Assembly (NCBI GenBank): GCA_009668205.1
Contig: WJYM01000008.1
Span: 124,001-188,000 of the forward strand
Length of the DNA: 64,000 nt
Reading direction: 5' to 3'
Source of the DNA: Enterobacteriaceae bacterium RIT691
Lineage (GTDB): Bacteria; Pseudomonadota; Gammaproteobacteria; Enterobacterales; Enterobacteriaceae
Within the stretch, counting starts at the first letter, position 1, and each line of letters opens with the position of its first letter. Below the pieces are notes generated by a model. It made no database searches. It was not told where the DNA came from and saw only the letters and a program-made list of their open reading frames with translations. Position numbers and translations under genes: made by a program. Below, piece by piece: positions 55,812 to 64,000 of this stretch.

Positions 55812-57170
55812 ATGACAAACACTCGTAACATTCTGACGGGCCTTTTAGTTCTCGCAACGCTAGCGCTATGTTTTGTCTGGCCAATCCCCAATGACCAAAT
55901 TCTCTTTCAGCGCAATGGACTCATTTATCCGAGTATTGTCGTCTCCCTCGGTCTTTTTTTTAGTTCTCTGACGGCAAAAAACGCGCTCAATTTTAGCAAA
56001 ATTAAATTTGTCCTCATTATCCTGTGGGCACTCACATTTTTTATTCTGATTAACGGCTTTTTTGTTGCGCCAGACCTGAAGGAAATGGTGTCAACCTGGG
56101 ATGGGCAGTGGTTACGGCCAGTGCTACTTTTCTGTATGGGATTAGTGTTATTGCCCGTCATCCTGGATCGTTTCCCTACCCTCTCCCCGGCCCGCTTTTT
56201 TACGCTGGTGATCCTTTTCTTCTGGGGTGTTGTCTGTATCCATTTGCTGGATACAGTCTGGTTATACTGGCGTGACGGGGTGATCCACTGGGGCGAAACG
56301 CGGATTGTCTACAACCGCACCCGCATGAGCTTCCAGGTGAATATGATCACCGGATTCCTGCTCGCCGAGATTTTAGCCCGGGGTCTGCTGAAGGAGCGTT
56401 TTTTACGCCTGAGCACACCATTCCTGGCCTTTATGCTGGTCAGCAACCTTGTTTGTACGGCATTGGTGGATACCCGCTGGGGAACCATTGGCCTCGTCGG
56501 CAGCCTGTTTTCTACCTTTATTCTGCTCAGCTTGCACAGCAAACGCCGCAGCCGTATGGTTCTGACGGGCAGTATTCTGGTGGGAATTGTTGTCGCCTCC
56601 GCTTTGCTGGGTTATGCCTCATGGAAAACAGACCCGCGTTGGCAAGGTCTGGAAGATGACGCGATAACCGGCTGGAACGCTCCATTCACCAGTTTTTGCT
56701 ATAACAAAACAGACGGAACCATCCCCGCTAACGACCTGGGCCAGCCCATGAACCACTCTAACGGCTGTCGCGCCAGCTTCTTCCATCAGGGCTGGAAACT
56801 GGTAGGTGAACATCCCGCAGGGATCGGCCCACGCAAAGAGGCATTCCGCTTTGTTTTGCGTCGCGATACTCAGGACCAACGTATCAACATTCCACATAGC
56901 CACTATGGTCTGATTGAGTTTGGGATTCAGAACGGTATTGCCGGAATTGCCGGCTGGCTGATTCTCCTGGTTGGCTGCTGGTATATTGGCTGGCGCGAGT
57001 TCCGTAATGGGAACACGATGACGGGGATGTTCCTATTGCTGTTTACCATAGGTTTCTTCTCCCGGACCATGGTCGATCATAACCTGAAGGATCACTATCT
57101 CGAGCAATACATGTTTTTAACGGGGTTGCTGATTGGGATGTGCGCATTACGGCCCACTCAAAAACAATAA
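55812..57170 (+). CDS. waaL: O-antigen ligase WaaL
   Basis: The 452-residue protein from ATG 55812 has about ten to twelve membrane segments and one large periplasmic loop (about residues 285-370), with the Wzy_C/WaaL signature NIPHSHYGLIEFGIQNGIAG, whose His is essential in E. coli WaaL. It joins O-antigen from undecaprenyl diphosphate to the completed core at the periplasmic face. The start is uncertain: no good ribosome-binding site is visible, and the frame continues to a TTG at 55764. The 228-bp upstream gap holds TTGACA at 55745 and is shared with the divergent GT4 gene. Confidence 0.88.
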   Translation: MTNTRNILTGLLVLATLALCFVWPIPNDQILFQRNGLIYPSIVVSLGLFFSSLTAKNALNFSKIKFVLIILWALTFFILINGFFVAPDLKEMVSTWDGQWLRPVLLFCMGLVLLPVILDRFPTLSPARFFTLVILFFWGVVCIHLLDTVWLYWRDGVIHWGETRIVYNRTRMSFQVNMITGFLLAEILARGLLKERFLRLSTPFLAFMLVSNLVCTALVDTRWGTIGLVGSLFSTFILLSLHSKRRSRMVLTGSILVGIVVASALLGYASWKTDPRWQGLEDDAITGWNAPFTSFCYNKTDGTIPANDLGQPMNHSNGCRASFFHQGWKLVGEHPAGIGPRKEAFRFVLRRDTQDQRINIPHSHYGLIEFGIQNGIAGIAGWLILLVGCWYIGWREFRNGNTMTGMFLLLFTIGFFSRTMVDHNLKDHYLEQYMFLTGLLIGMCALRPTQKQ

Positions 57171-57189
57171 ACCCCTGATAGTGAACACA

Positions 57190-57224
57190 TTACGCCGATG
57201 CTTATAGACATCGGCGTAACTTTT
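57190..57224 (+). terminator. Rho-independent terminator of waaL
   Basis: An 11-bp perfect stem (TTACGCCGATG / CATCGGCGTAA) with an 8-base loop is followed by CTTTTTC. It starts 19 bp after the waaL stop, so the next gene needs its own promoter. Confidence 0.9.
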
Positions 57225-57323
57225 TCAGTCAGAACTCTTTTGCTCTGCGGCTGTCGAAATGCCATTGTACGTTACGGTAAAGAGCGTTAGCCGCGCCTCA
57301 ACGCGTTATATTACGGAGTAAGC

Positions 57324-58307
57324 ATGTCTGGAACGCCTCAATTAAGCCTCATTGTCGCCGTTTATAATGGCGAAAGTTTCCTGAGCGCTTTTTTTGACAG
57401 CATTAAGAAACAGAATCTGCAAAGCCTGGAACTCATTATTGTTAATGACGGTTCCACTGACAATTCTGTGGAGATCATCTCCCGCTATGCTAATGAATTC
57501 AGTAATTTCAAGGTAATAGACCAGGCTAACGGCGGGGTTTCAGCTGCGCGTAATACCGGTCTTGCCATGGCGACGGGGGATTATGTCGCTTTTCCGGATA
57601 TTGATGACGTTATCTACCCAGGCATGTATCCCCGTTTGTTGGAAATCGCTCTTGCTGGCCAACTGGACGTTGCAACGTGCAACGGAACCTACATTTACGA
57701 CGACGGGCGACCATCCAAAAAGATTTTCCCCTCCGATAAACTCGCATCAACCCCCGTTCTGGATGGCCCAACCTGGCTGCAAATGGCGCTGGAGTCTCGT
57801 AAATTTTTGCACGTGACCTGGCTGAATATCTACCGCCATGCCTTTATCAAAGAACACAGTTTCAGCTTTGAGCACGGTCTGCGCCATCAGGATATCCCAT
57901 GGACAACGGAAGTGCTGCTAAACGCCAAACGCGTACAGTATGTTGATGAAGTCTATTACGATTACCTGATCCACTCCGCCTCGGTCTCGCACACCCCAGG
58001 CACGGATGACACACGTATGCGCTCCTCCCGCCACTATATGAAAATTTTGGAGATGCTGGAGACCATCAATAAACGCTATCCGGAACAGGTCAAGCGCGTC
58101 CCAGCCTGCCACTGGCAAATTGCGAAAGAGGGTTTGGGGATCCTGCACAGCATTAACAACATTGGCGACATGGCGAAAAAGCGCGAGATCACCCGCGAAC
58201 TCTTCGAACGGGGTATCTGGACCATGATCTGGCAAAATGCACGCGGTTTACGTCAGCGCTGGCGCCTGGGGCGTCGCTACTTCCGTCTTAAAAAAATTCT
58301 CGGCTAA
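57324..58307 (+). CDS. GT2 glycosyltransferase of the LPS core
   Basis: The 327-residue protein is a GT-A, family 2 enzyme. Motifs are LSLIVAVYNGESFL, IIVNDGSTDNSVEI, GGVSAARNTGLAMA and the metal-binding FPDIDDVIYPG (DxD). A basic C-terminal tail (LRQRWRLGRRYFRLKKILG) would bind the inner-membrane surface. It heads a three-gene run with gaps of 8 and 18 bp. It probably adds an outer-core hexose; the size recalls E. coli WaaV, but identity is not established. Confidence 0.88.
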   Translation: MSGTPQLSLIVAVYNGESFLSAFFDSIKKQNLQSLELIIVNDGSTDNSVEIISRYANEFSNFKVIDQANGGVSAARNTGLAMATGDYVAFPDIDDVIYPGMYPRLLEIALAGQLDVATCNGTYIYDDGRPSKKIFPSDKLASTPVLDGPTWLQMALESRKFLHVTWLNIYRHAFIKEHSFSFEHGLRHQDIPWTTEVLLNAKRVQYVDEVYYDYLIHSASVSHTPGTDDTRMRSSRHYMKILEMLETINKRYPEQVKRVPACHWQIAKEGLGILHSINNIGDMAKKREITRELFERGIWTMIWQNARGLRQRWRLGRRYFRLKKILG

Positions 58308-58315
58308 CGGATATT

Positions 58316-59287
58316 ATGAGCAAACTCAAACTACACGCGGTTTCCCGAGCGGATTTTATCGCTAAAAACTATTCCGATTTTCAGACTCTGCTGGATAATC
58401 GCGTAAACCCGGATGATATCCCGGAGCGTTTTTACTGTGGCGGCCGCGGCGGCTGGACGTTCCAGACTACGCTGGCGCTGAAGCATTACTATGGTGATGA
58501 TATTGACTGTTCGTTTGGCTCAGAATGCCGACCTGACGCCATCAACCTGATGCATAACGACGATTTTGGCTCACGCGTGAAACCCTGGCGCGGTGTCACC
58601 GTCGTCGCACGCGCCGATCGCCCGCCGGTGGTAGGTGCTGATGTCGTCGTCGATCAGAACCCGGAAGTGGATAATCACAGCAACCGCATCTTTGTCCCCT
58701 ACTGGCCGCAGCCAGGCGTGAAACCTCGTCAGCGTACCGACGAGACCATCAAAACTGTCGCATTCTTTGGTCGCGTAGACAGTTTCCCGGACGAATACCG
58801 CGAAGGGAACTTTAAGCAACGCCTTGCTGAACAGGGTATTGAACTGCGCATTTCGTTTGATAACTGGACGAACTACCAGGATGTCGACGTGTGTATCAGC
58901 TTCCGTAAATCGCACGATCACAAACTCGCCCGCAAGCCTGCCAGTAAGCTGATTAATAACTGGCTAGGTAAAACAGTGATGGTTTGTGACGATGAACCCT
59001 CCTACCGCGCAATCCGTGAAAGCGAGCTGGACTACCTGATCGCCAAAAATCCGGACGACGCCTTTGAGGCCATCATGCGGCTGAAGCACTCTCCTGAGCT
59101 CTATCGTCAGATGCGGGAGCAGGGAGATAAACGCTTACAGGTGTATTCCCGTGAAGCGGTTGCCGCCCGCTGGTACAGCCTGTTTGAGGATATCTGGCGT
59201 AAAGGATTGCACAATCGCCCTACGGCGATACGTGCGCTGCGCTTTGGTTTTGGTAAAGCTATTCGTCCACTGACGAAGAAGTTCTGA
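58316..59287 (+). CDS. Probable GT-B glycosyltransferase of the LPS core
   Basis: The 323-residue soluble protein has a weak N-terminal half (FYCGGRGGWTFQTTLALKHYYG, then VVARADRPPVVGADVVVDQNP). Its C-terminal half looks like a degenerate GT1/GT4 donor domain: VAFFGRV, then KPASKLINNWLGKTVMVCDDEPSYRAI, and a final helical segment SPELYRQMREQGDKRLQVYS. No EX7E motif is obvious. It starts 8 bp after the GT2 gene and is likely to act in the same core-assembly step. No gene name was recognised. Confidence 0.72.
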   Translation: MSKLKLHAVSRADFIAKNYSDFQTLLDNRVNPDDIPERFYCGGRGGWTFQTTLALKHYYGDDIDCSFGSECRPDAINLMHNDDFGSRVKPWRGVTVVARADRPPVVGADVVVDQNPEVDNHSNRIFVPYWPQPGVKPRQRTDETIKTVAFFGRVDSFPDEYREGNFKQRLAEQGIELRISFDNWTNYQDVDVCISFRKSHDHKLARKPASKLINNWLGKTVMVCDDEPSYRAIRESELDYLIAKNPDDAFEAIMRLKHSPELYRQMREQGDKRLQVYSREAVAARWYSLFEDIWRKGLHNRPTAIRALRFGFGKAIRPLTKKF

Positions 59288-59305
59288 TCGGAATAGAGTC
59301 TTCTC

Positions 59306-60940
59306 ATGTTCAAAACATCACAACGCCTTTCACTGTCCCCACGCCACAACCTGCTGCGTACCGTGGGGCTAACCGTCGCATTTCTGCTGCTGTTTTCGCT
59401 GTCGGAAGCCATCATTTTACTGAAGGATCACGTTTATCAGCCGAAAGCCGGCGATATCAGCCTCTATCTGATCATCTCCTTGCTCGCAGCTGTCAGCGCG
59501 CGTTTCTTCCTGACGCGCGTGCTGCTGGCAGTCACGTTCATCGTGCAGATTTCTGAAGCCATTTATTATCAGTTTTACGGTCAGTTTTATGGTCCAAGTG
59601 AAGTCTGGCTGGCCTTTGTCGAAACCAAAGATATTGCCAGTGGCATCACCGATAGCTTGGGTACCCTTGGCATCTACTTCGCCATTATGCTTGTGGCCAT
59701 TATCTTCGCGCTGATCTTTGCGCGCCGCCTGGCACCGCAGTGGCATAAGTGGCTGGCGATTCCTTGCCTGCTGGTTATCGTTGTGATGTTTGTGGGCCAG
59801 TTCTATAAAGCCATTAATGGGCAGATGTATAAGTTCAACCCGGACCTGCGCCACTCTCTGTTACGCAATGGCCTCTCAGCGATGAGCTTCAGCGCTATGC
59901 GTCTGATCCCCGAAGCGATCTCTGGAGAAAACCAGAATCTGACCCATTACGATCCTTATCAGGTCAAACCGATTGAGGGAACACAGGCGGGTAAATACTC
60001 CATCATTCTGGCCATCGGCGAGAGTTTGAATCCACATCATGTCAGCGCACTGGGTTACGAGCGTGACACCACGCCAGAGCTAAAAGCGCTACTGAACCAG
60101 TATCAGGGTACGGGCCGTCTGATTGTGTCGAATGCGGTCTCAACGCGCGTGGCAATCCCTATGCTGGTCAACAATTTGCGTGAACCGGATAACTACGGCG
60201 CCTATAAATCGAAATCGACCAACATCTTCGCCAATGCGAAGAAACAGGGTTACCAGACCGCGTTTATCTCCGCCCAGGGGCTCGAAGGTCTGAGCAACTG
60301 GATTGGTATCCATAACATCGATTTATGGGAAGATACGCAGATTCGCCCGGCACCCGACGTGGGAGCTGACGTTGTCCTGACGCCCTCCGTGGAAAAAGCG
60401 CCCCTCGACTGGAATAAGCCCTTCCTGATGGTGCTGAACAGTCGCGCTCCCCATATCCCGTACGATCGCAACATACCGCAGGGGTTTGCCAAATTCTCTA
60501 CCCCTCGCCTGAGCGATGACGTTGCCCAGAAGAAAAATGAGTACGACGATGCGGTTCGCCTGTACGACAAAGCTCTGGCATCGGCTATTCGTACGGCAAT
60601 CGCTAAATCCAAACTGCCAGTGCTGGTGTTCATTACCTCGGATCACGGCGAACGCGTGGGTGATAACGGCCTGTTCGGTCACTCCGTCGTGGAAATGCCG
60701 ATTGCTCAGGTACCTTTCCTGTACTTCAGCAACGACCCGGCCTACGCCATGCAAAACATCAGCGCCCAAATGCCGCTGAACCATTATCAGTTGGCGACGC
60801 TTATCAACAAAATGCTGGGTTACGACGTCAGCAATCCGAACCAAAAGGACGACAGCTTCTTCATCACGGGTGGGGATATCCGTGGCTTATCGGAGCGTGT
60901 CACTTATCATCTGAATGCACTTCCCGCAGCAGAGCGTTAA
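59306..60940 (+). CDS. Sulfatase-family phosphoethanolamine transferase (EptA/EptC-like)
   Basis: The 544-residue protein has five N-terminal membrane segments (to about residue 165) and a periplasmic alkaline-phosphatase-fold domain. Expected active-site residues are Glu239 in AIGES, the nucleophile Thr280 in NAVSTRVAIP, Asp446-His447 in TSDHGER and His459 in LFGHS. These are the zinc ligands and acceptor threonine of EptA, EptB and EptC. Lying in the core cluster, it most likely adds phosphoethanolamine to a core heptose or sugar rather than to lipid A, but this is inference. It is the last gene of its operon and is followed by a terminator. Confidence 0.88.
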   Translation: MFKTSQRLSLSPRHNLLRTVGLTVAFLLLFSLSEAIILLKDHVYQPKAGDISLYLIISLLAAVSARFFLTRVLLAVTFIVQISEAIYYQFYGQFYGPSEVWLAFVETKDIASGITDSLGTLGIYFAIMLVAIIFALIFARRLAPQWHKWLAIPCLLVIVVMFVGQFYKAINGQMYKFNPDLRHSLLRNGLSAMSFSAMRLIPEAISGENQNLTHYDPYQVKPIEGTQAGKYSIILAIGESLNPHHVSALGYERDTTPELKALLNQYQGTGRLIVSNAVSTRVAIPMLVNNLREPDNYGAYKSKSTNIFANAKKQGYQTAFISAQGLEGLSNWIGIHNIDLWEDTQIRPAPDVGADVVLTPSVEKAPLDWNKPFLMVLNSRAPHIPYDRNIPQGFAKFSTPRLSDDVAQKKNEYDDAVRLYDKALASAIRTAIAKSKLPVLVFITSDHGERVGDNGLFGHSVVEMPIAQVPFLYFSNDPAYAMQNISAQMPLNHYQLATLINKMLGYDVSNPNQKDDSFFITGGDIRGLSERVTYHLNALPAAER

Positions 60941-60952
60941 TCCTCAGGGAGT

Positions 60953-60979
60953 AAACGGGCAAGTCATTGCCCGTTTTTG
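60953..60979 (+). terminator. Rho-independent terminator after the phosphoethanolamine transferase gene
   Basis: A 10-bp perfect stem (AAACGGGCAA / TTGCCCGTTT) with loop GTCA runs into TTTTTGT, 13 bp after the stop. waaA therefore has a separate promoter in 60980-61093. Confidence 0.93.
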
Positions 60980-61093
60980 TCTCTGCAGTGCGCGCAACAC
61001 AGGCAAATGGATGCCGAAAATGCCAAAGGGATAGCTTTAAGCACGCTAAATGCTTAGAATTTGCCCGCCGAAGTATAAAAACGGATAACACGC

Positions 61094-62368
61094 TTGGAAT
61101 TTCTGTATACCACCCTGCTCTACCTGATTCAGCCACTGGTCTGGCTGCGGCTGCTGCTGCGCAGCCGCAAAGCGCCCGCGTACCGTAAACGCTGGGCTGA
61201 ACGCTATGGCTTTTGCAAAGGCAAGGTAGTGCCGGAGGGCATATTGCTGCATTCCGTCTCTGTCGGCGAAACGCTGGCGGCAATCCCGCTGGTTCGCGCG
61301 CTGCGTCACCGTTACCCTTCGCTGCCGATAACCGTCACCACCATGACGCCAACAGGCTCTGAGCGCGCGATGTCCGCGTTTGGCAAAGATGTGCAGCACG
61401 TGTATCTGCCTTACGATCTCCCGGGTGCGATGAACCGTTTCCTCGAGACCGTGCGCCCGAAGTTGGTTATCGTGATGGAAACCGAGCTGTGGCCTAATAT
61501 GGTCAAAGCGCTACATAAGCGTCAGATCCCGCTGGTCATCGCGAATGCACGCCTTTCTGAGCGTTCTGCAAAAGGATACGGCAAGCTTGGCAACTTTATG
61601 CGCCGCTTGCTGAGTCGGATCACCCTGATTGCGGCCCAGAACGAAGAAGACGGGAATCGCTTCCTTTCGCTCGGGCTCAAACGCAATCATTTGGCGATTA
61701 CCGGCAGCCTGAAATTTGATATCTCCGTGACGCCTGAACTGGCGGCACGCGCCATCACGCTGCGTCGTCAGTGGGCACCCCGTCGCCAGGTCTGGATTGC
61801 CACCAGCACCCATGACGGTGAAGAAAAAATCATTCTCGAAGCGCATAAGAAGCTGCTGGAAACCTTCCCGGATCTGTTGTTGATTCTGGTGCCGCGTCAT
61901 CCGGAACGTTTTGCTGACGCGCGCGATCTGGTACAGAAAGCCGGCATGACCTTCACCCTGCGCAGCAGCGGTGAAATCCCGTCGGGCAGCACTCAGGTTG
62001 TGATTGGCGACACCATGGGCGAATTGATGCTGCTGTACGGCATTGCCGATCTCGCTTTCGTTGGCGGCAGCCTGGTTGAACGCGGTGGTCATAACCCGCT
62101 GGAACCTGCCGCGCACGCTATTCCGGTACTGATGGGGCCGCATACCTTTAATTTCAAAGATATTTGCGCCAAATTACAGCAGGACGACGGATTAATCACC
62201 GTCACGGACGGCGATACGCTGGTGAAAGAAGTCACCACGCTGTTGACGGACGAAGACTACCGTCTGTGGTACGGCCGTCATGCCGTCGAAGTCCTTCATC
62301 AAAATCAGGGCGCACTGGCCCGTCTGCTACAGTTACTGCAACCCTATCTGCCTCAGCGGAGCCATTGA
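61094..62368 (+). CDS. waaA: Kdo transferase WaaA
   Basis: The 424-residue protein (E. coli 425) is a bifunctional GT30 enzyme that adds two Kdo residues to lipid IVA. It has an N-terminal membrane-association helix ([21 protein letters not shown]), the catalytic [10 protein letters not shown] and the donor-domain block [33 protein letters not shown]. The start appears to be TTG at 61094, as no ATG or GTG lies nearby upstream in frame and [13 protein letters not shown] aligns with the second residue of E. coli WaaA. It overlaps waaE by one base. Confidence 0.96.
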   Translation: MEFLYTTLLYLIQPLVWLRLLLRSRKAPAYRKRWAERYGFCKGKVVPEGILLHSVSVGETLAAIPLVRALRHRYPSLPITVTTMTPTGSERAMSAFGKDVQHVYLPYDLPGAMNRFLETVRPKLVIVMETELWPNMVKALHKRQIPLVIANARLSERSAKGYGKLGNFMRRLLSRITLIAAQNEEDGNRFLSLGLKRNHLAITGSLKFDISVTPELAARAITLRRQWAPRRQVWIATSTHDGEEKIILEAHKKLLETFPDLLLILVPRHPERFADARDLVQKAGMTFTLRSSGEIPSGSTQVVIGDTMGELMLLYGIADLAFVGGSLVERGGHNPLEPAAHAIPVLMGPHTFNFKDICAKLQQDDGLITVTDGDTLVKEVTTLLTDEDYRLWYGRHAVEVLHQNQGALARLLQLLQPYLPQRSH

Positions 62369-63138
62369 TGCCTGCACGCCTGTCGGTGGTGATGATCGCC
62401 AAAAACGCCGCTGACCTGTTGCCAGATTGTTTGGCTTCGGTACAGTGGGCGGATGAAATTATTGTGCTGGATTCTGGCAGCAGTGATAACACGATTGAGG
62501 TCGCCCGCAGCCTGGGTGCTCAGGTCCATGTGAACACCGACTGGCAGGGTTACGGCATTCAGCGCCAGCGCGCGCAAGCTCTCGCGACCGGTGATTATAT
62601 TCTGATGATCGATACCGATGAGCGCGTTACGCCGGAGCTGGAGCAATCCCTTCATGCTGTGCTTGCCGCTCCCCAGCCTGATACGGTCTACAGTATCGCT
62701 CGTCGAAACTTCTTTCTTGGGCGTTTCATGCGCCACAGCGGCTGGTATCCAGACCGGGTGCTTCGTCTCTACGAACGTAGCCGCTGGCAGTACAACGCGA
62801 ATCTTGTTCATGAATCCCTGGAATGCCGTGATGCGAAAGTCGTTGAGCTGAAAGGTGACCTGAAGCATCTGACCTGCCGTGATTTTGCCGGTTTCCAACA
62901 AAAGCAGCTGGCTTATGCCACCGCCTGGGCGCAGGAACGGCATCAGAAGGGCAAGAAAGCCTCTTTGGGCGGAATATTCGGCCATACTCTTGGAGCATTC
63001 ATTAAAACGCTGCTGCTGCGCGGTGGGGTGTTGGATGGTGCCCAGGGCTGGTTACTGGCGGTGGTCAACGCCCAGTATACGTTTAACAAATACACCGAGC
63101 TGTGGGCGCTGAACCATGGCTTTAGTAAGAAGGCGTGA
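62368..63138 (+). CDS. waaE: Beta-1,4-glucosyltransferase of the LPS inner core WaaE
   Basis: The 256-residue GT2 protein has [36 protein letters not shown] and the metal-binding [12 protein letters not shown]. It occupies the waaA-waaE-coaD position seen in Klebsiella and Serratia (KdtX), where WaaE adds beta-1,4-glucose to HepI. E. coli K-12 lacks it. The ATG shares a base with the waaA stop (TGATG), so translation is coupled. coaD starts 3 bp after its stop. Confidence 0.93.
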   Translation: MPARLSVVMIAKNAADLLPDCLASVQWADEIIVLDSGSSDNTIEVARSLGAQVHVNTDWQGYGIQRQRAQALATGDYILMIDTDERVTPELEQSLHAVLAAPQPDTVYSIARRNFFLGRFMRHSGWYPDRVLRLYERSRWQYNANLVHESLECRDAKVVELKGDLKHLTCRDFAGFQQKQLAYATAWAQERHQKGKKASLGGIFGHTLGAFIKTLLLRGGVLDGAQGWLLAVVNAQYTFNKYTELWALNHGFSKKA

Positions 63139-63621
<483 letters not shown>

Positions 63622-64000
63622 TCATTTCTGGCAGCGGCGGCAGTAAAATGTCGCCCGCTGCGCATGTTTGGTCGCAACGATCGGCGCTCCGCATACCCGG
63701 CAGGGTTCATCTTTCCGCCCATAAACCTGCAATTCCTGGGCGAAATACCCCGGTTTCCCGTCACTTTGCAGAAAATCCTTCAGCGTAGTGCCCCCCTGTT
63801 CAATCGAACGCAGCAGCACGGCTTTAATCACCTTCACCAGTAACTCGCACTCCTGCGGTGAAAGCGATGAGGCCAGGCGATCAGGATGGATCCCCGCCGC
63901 AAATAACGATTCGCTGGCGTAAATATTCCCGACACCCACCACCAGCTTATTGTCCATCAGCCAGGGCTTGATAGGCGTTTTCTTTTTGGCACACTTCTCA
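63622..64000 (-). CDS. mutM: Formamidopyrimidine-DNA glycosylase, C-terminal part only
   Basis: The last 126 codons of the gene are in the window; the 5' part lies beyond base 64000. Visible features are the helix-two-turn-helix ([21 protein letters not shown]), [13 protein letters not shown] and the C-terminal zinc finger CRVCG to YCRRCQK (two CxxC pairs). MutM removes 8-oxoguanine and formamidopyrimidines from DNA. Its position next to coaD matches E. coli. Confidence 0.96.
   Translation of the reverse strand, partial: EKCAKKKTPIKPWLMDNKLVVGVGNIYASESLFAAGIHPDRLASSLSPQECELLVKVIKAVLLRSIEQGGTTLKDFLQSDGKPGYFAQELQVYGRKDEPCRVCGAPIVATKHAQRATFYCRRCQK

Noticed and set aside
55584-57323. JUMPstart/ops element (GGCGGTAG) for RfaH control of the core genes
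   Set aside because: No GGCGGTAG was seen upstream of waaL or the 57324 gene; no support.

Overview
The window is chromosomal DNA from a gamma-proteobacterium of the Enterobacteriaceae. Gene content, order and protein lengths match the E. coli stretch xyl-bax-malS-avtA / selBA-yib-mtl-lld-cysE-gpsA-secB-gpmI-envC-tdh-kbl-hldD-waaFC / waaA-coaD-mutM. A waaE gene between waaA and coaD, a non-E. coli LPS core block, and a large insertion where E. coli carries the yia/sgb genes point to the Enterobacter/Lelliottia/Leclercia/Klebsiella side of the family. No rRNA, tRNA, CRISPR array, prophage or insertion sequence was found.

Left part (1-8760): the xylose ABC transporter (end of xylF, xylG, xylH) with its regulator xylR, the convergent glucosaminidase-like bax, the periplasmic alpha-amylase malS and the alanine-valine transaminase avtA.

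Accessory part (8761-24970): this is the least ordinary section. It opens with a Gly/Ser-rich, heptad-patterned predicted lipoprotein followed by a TpsB/FhaC-type outer-membrane transporter with no recognisable TpsA partner. Next come a chemoreceptor with a CheR-docking tail, a small stand-alone winged-helix protein, and a MarT/FidL-like (ToxR/ToxS-style) membrane regulator pair. These are followed by an AraC regulator with a GPH symporter and a GH127 beta-L-arabinofuranosidase, then a MarR-EmrA-EmrB-type efflux operon whose promoter carries two 17-bp direct repeats, and an MsrB paralogue that has lost all four zinc cysteines.

Middle part (24979-46870): selenocysteine insertion genes selA/selB, yibF, the yibHI membrane pair, and the mannitol operon mtlADR with an array of CRP-like sites upstream and a full 127-bp ERIC element between mtlA and mtlD. 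The lactate region contains a frameshifted lldR and an intact lldD but no lldP. It is followed by trmL, cysE-gpsA-secB-grxC-yibN (leftward) and gpmI-envC-yibQ (rightward), then a WaaE-like glycosyltransferase.

Right part (46870-64000): threonine catabolism tdh-kbl, and the LPS inner-core operon hldD-waaF-waaC-waaQ plus a GT4 gene. A second GT4 gene overlaps it tail to tail. Then come waaL, a GT2 enzyme, a GT-B-like enzyme, a phosphoethanolamine-transferase-like enzyme, waaA-waaE-coaD and the 3' end of mutM. Together the right part supplies heptose (hldD), Kdo transfer (waaA), heptose transfer (waaC/F/Q), outer-core glycosylation, O-antigen ligation and possibly core phosphoethanolamine modification.
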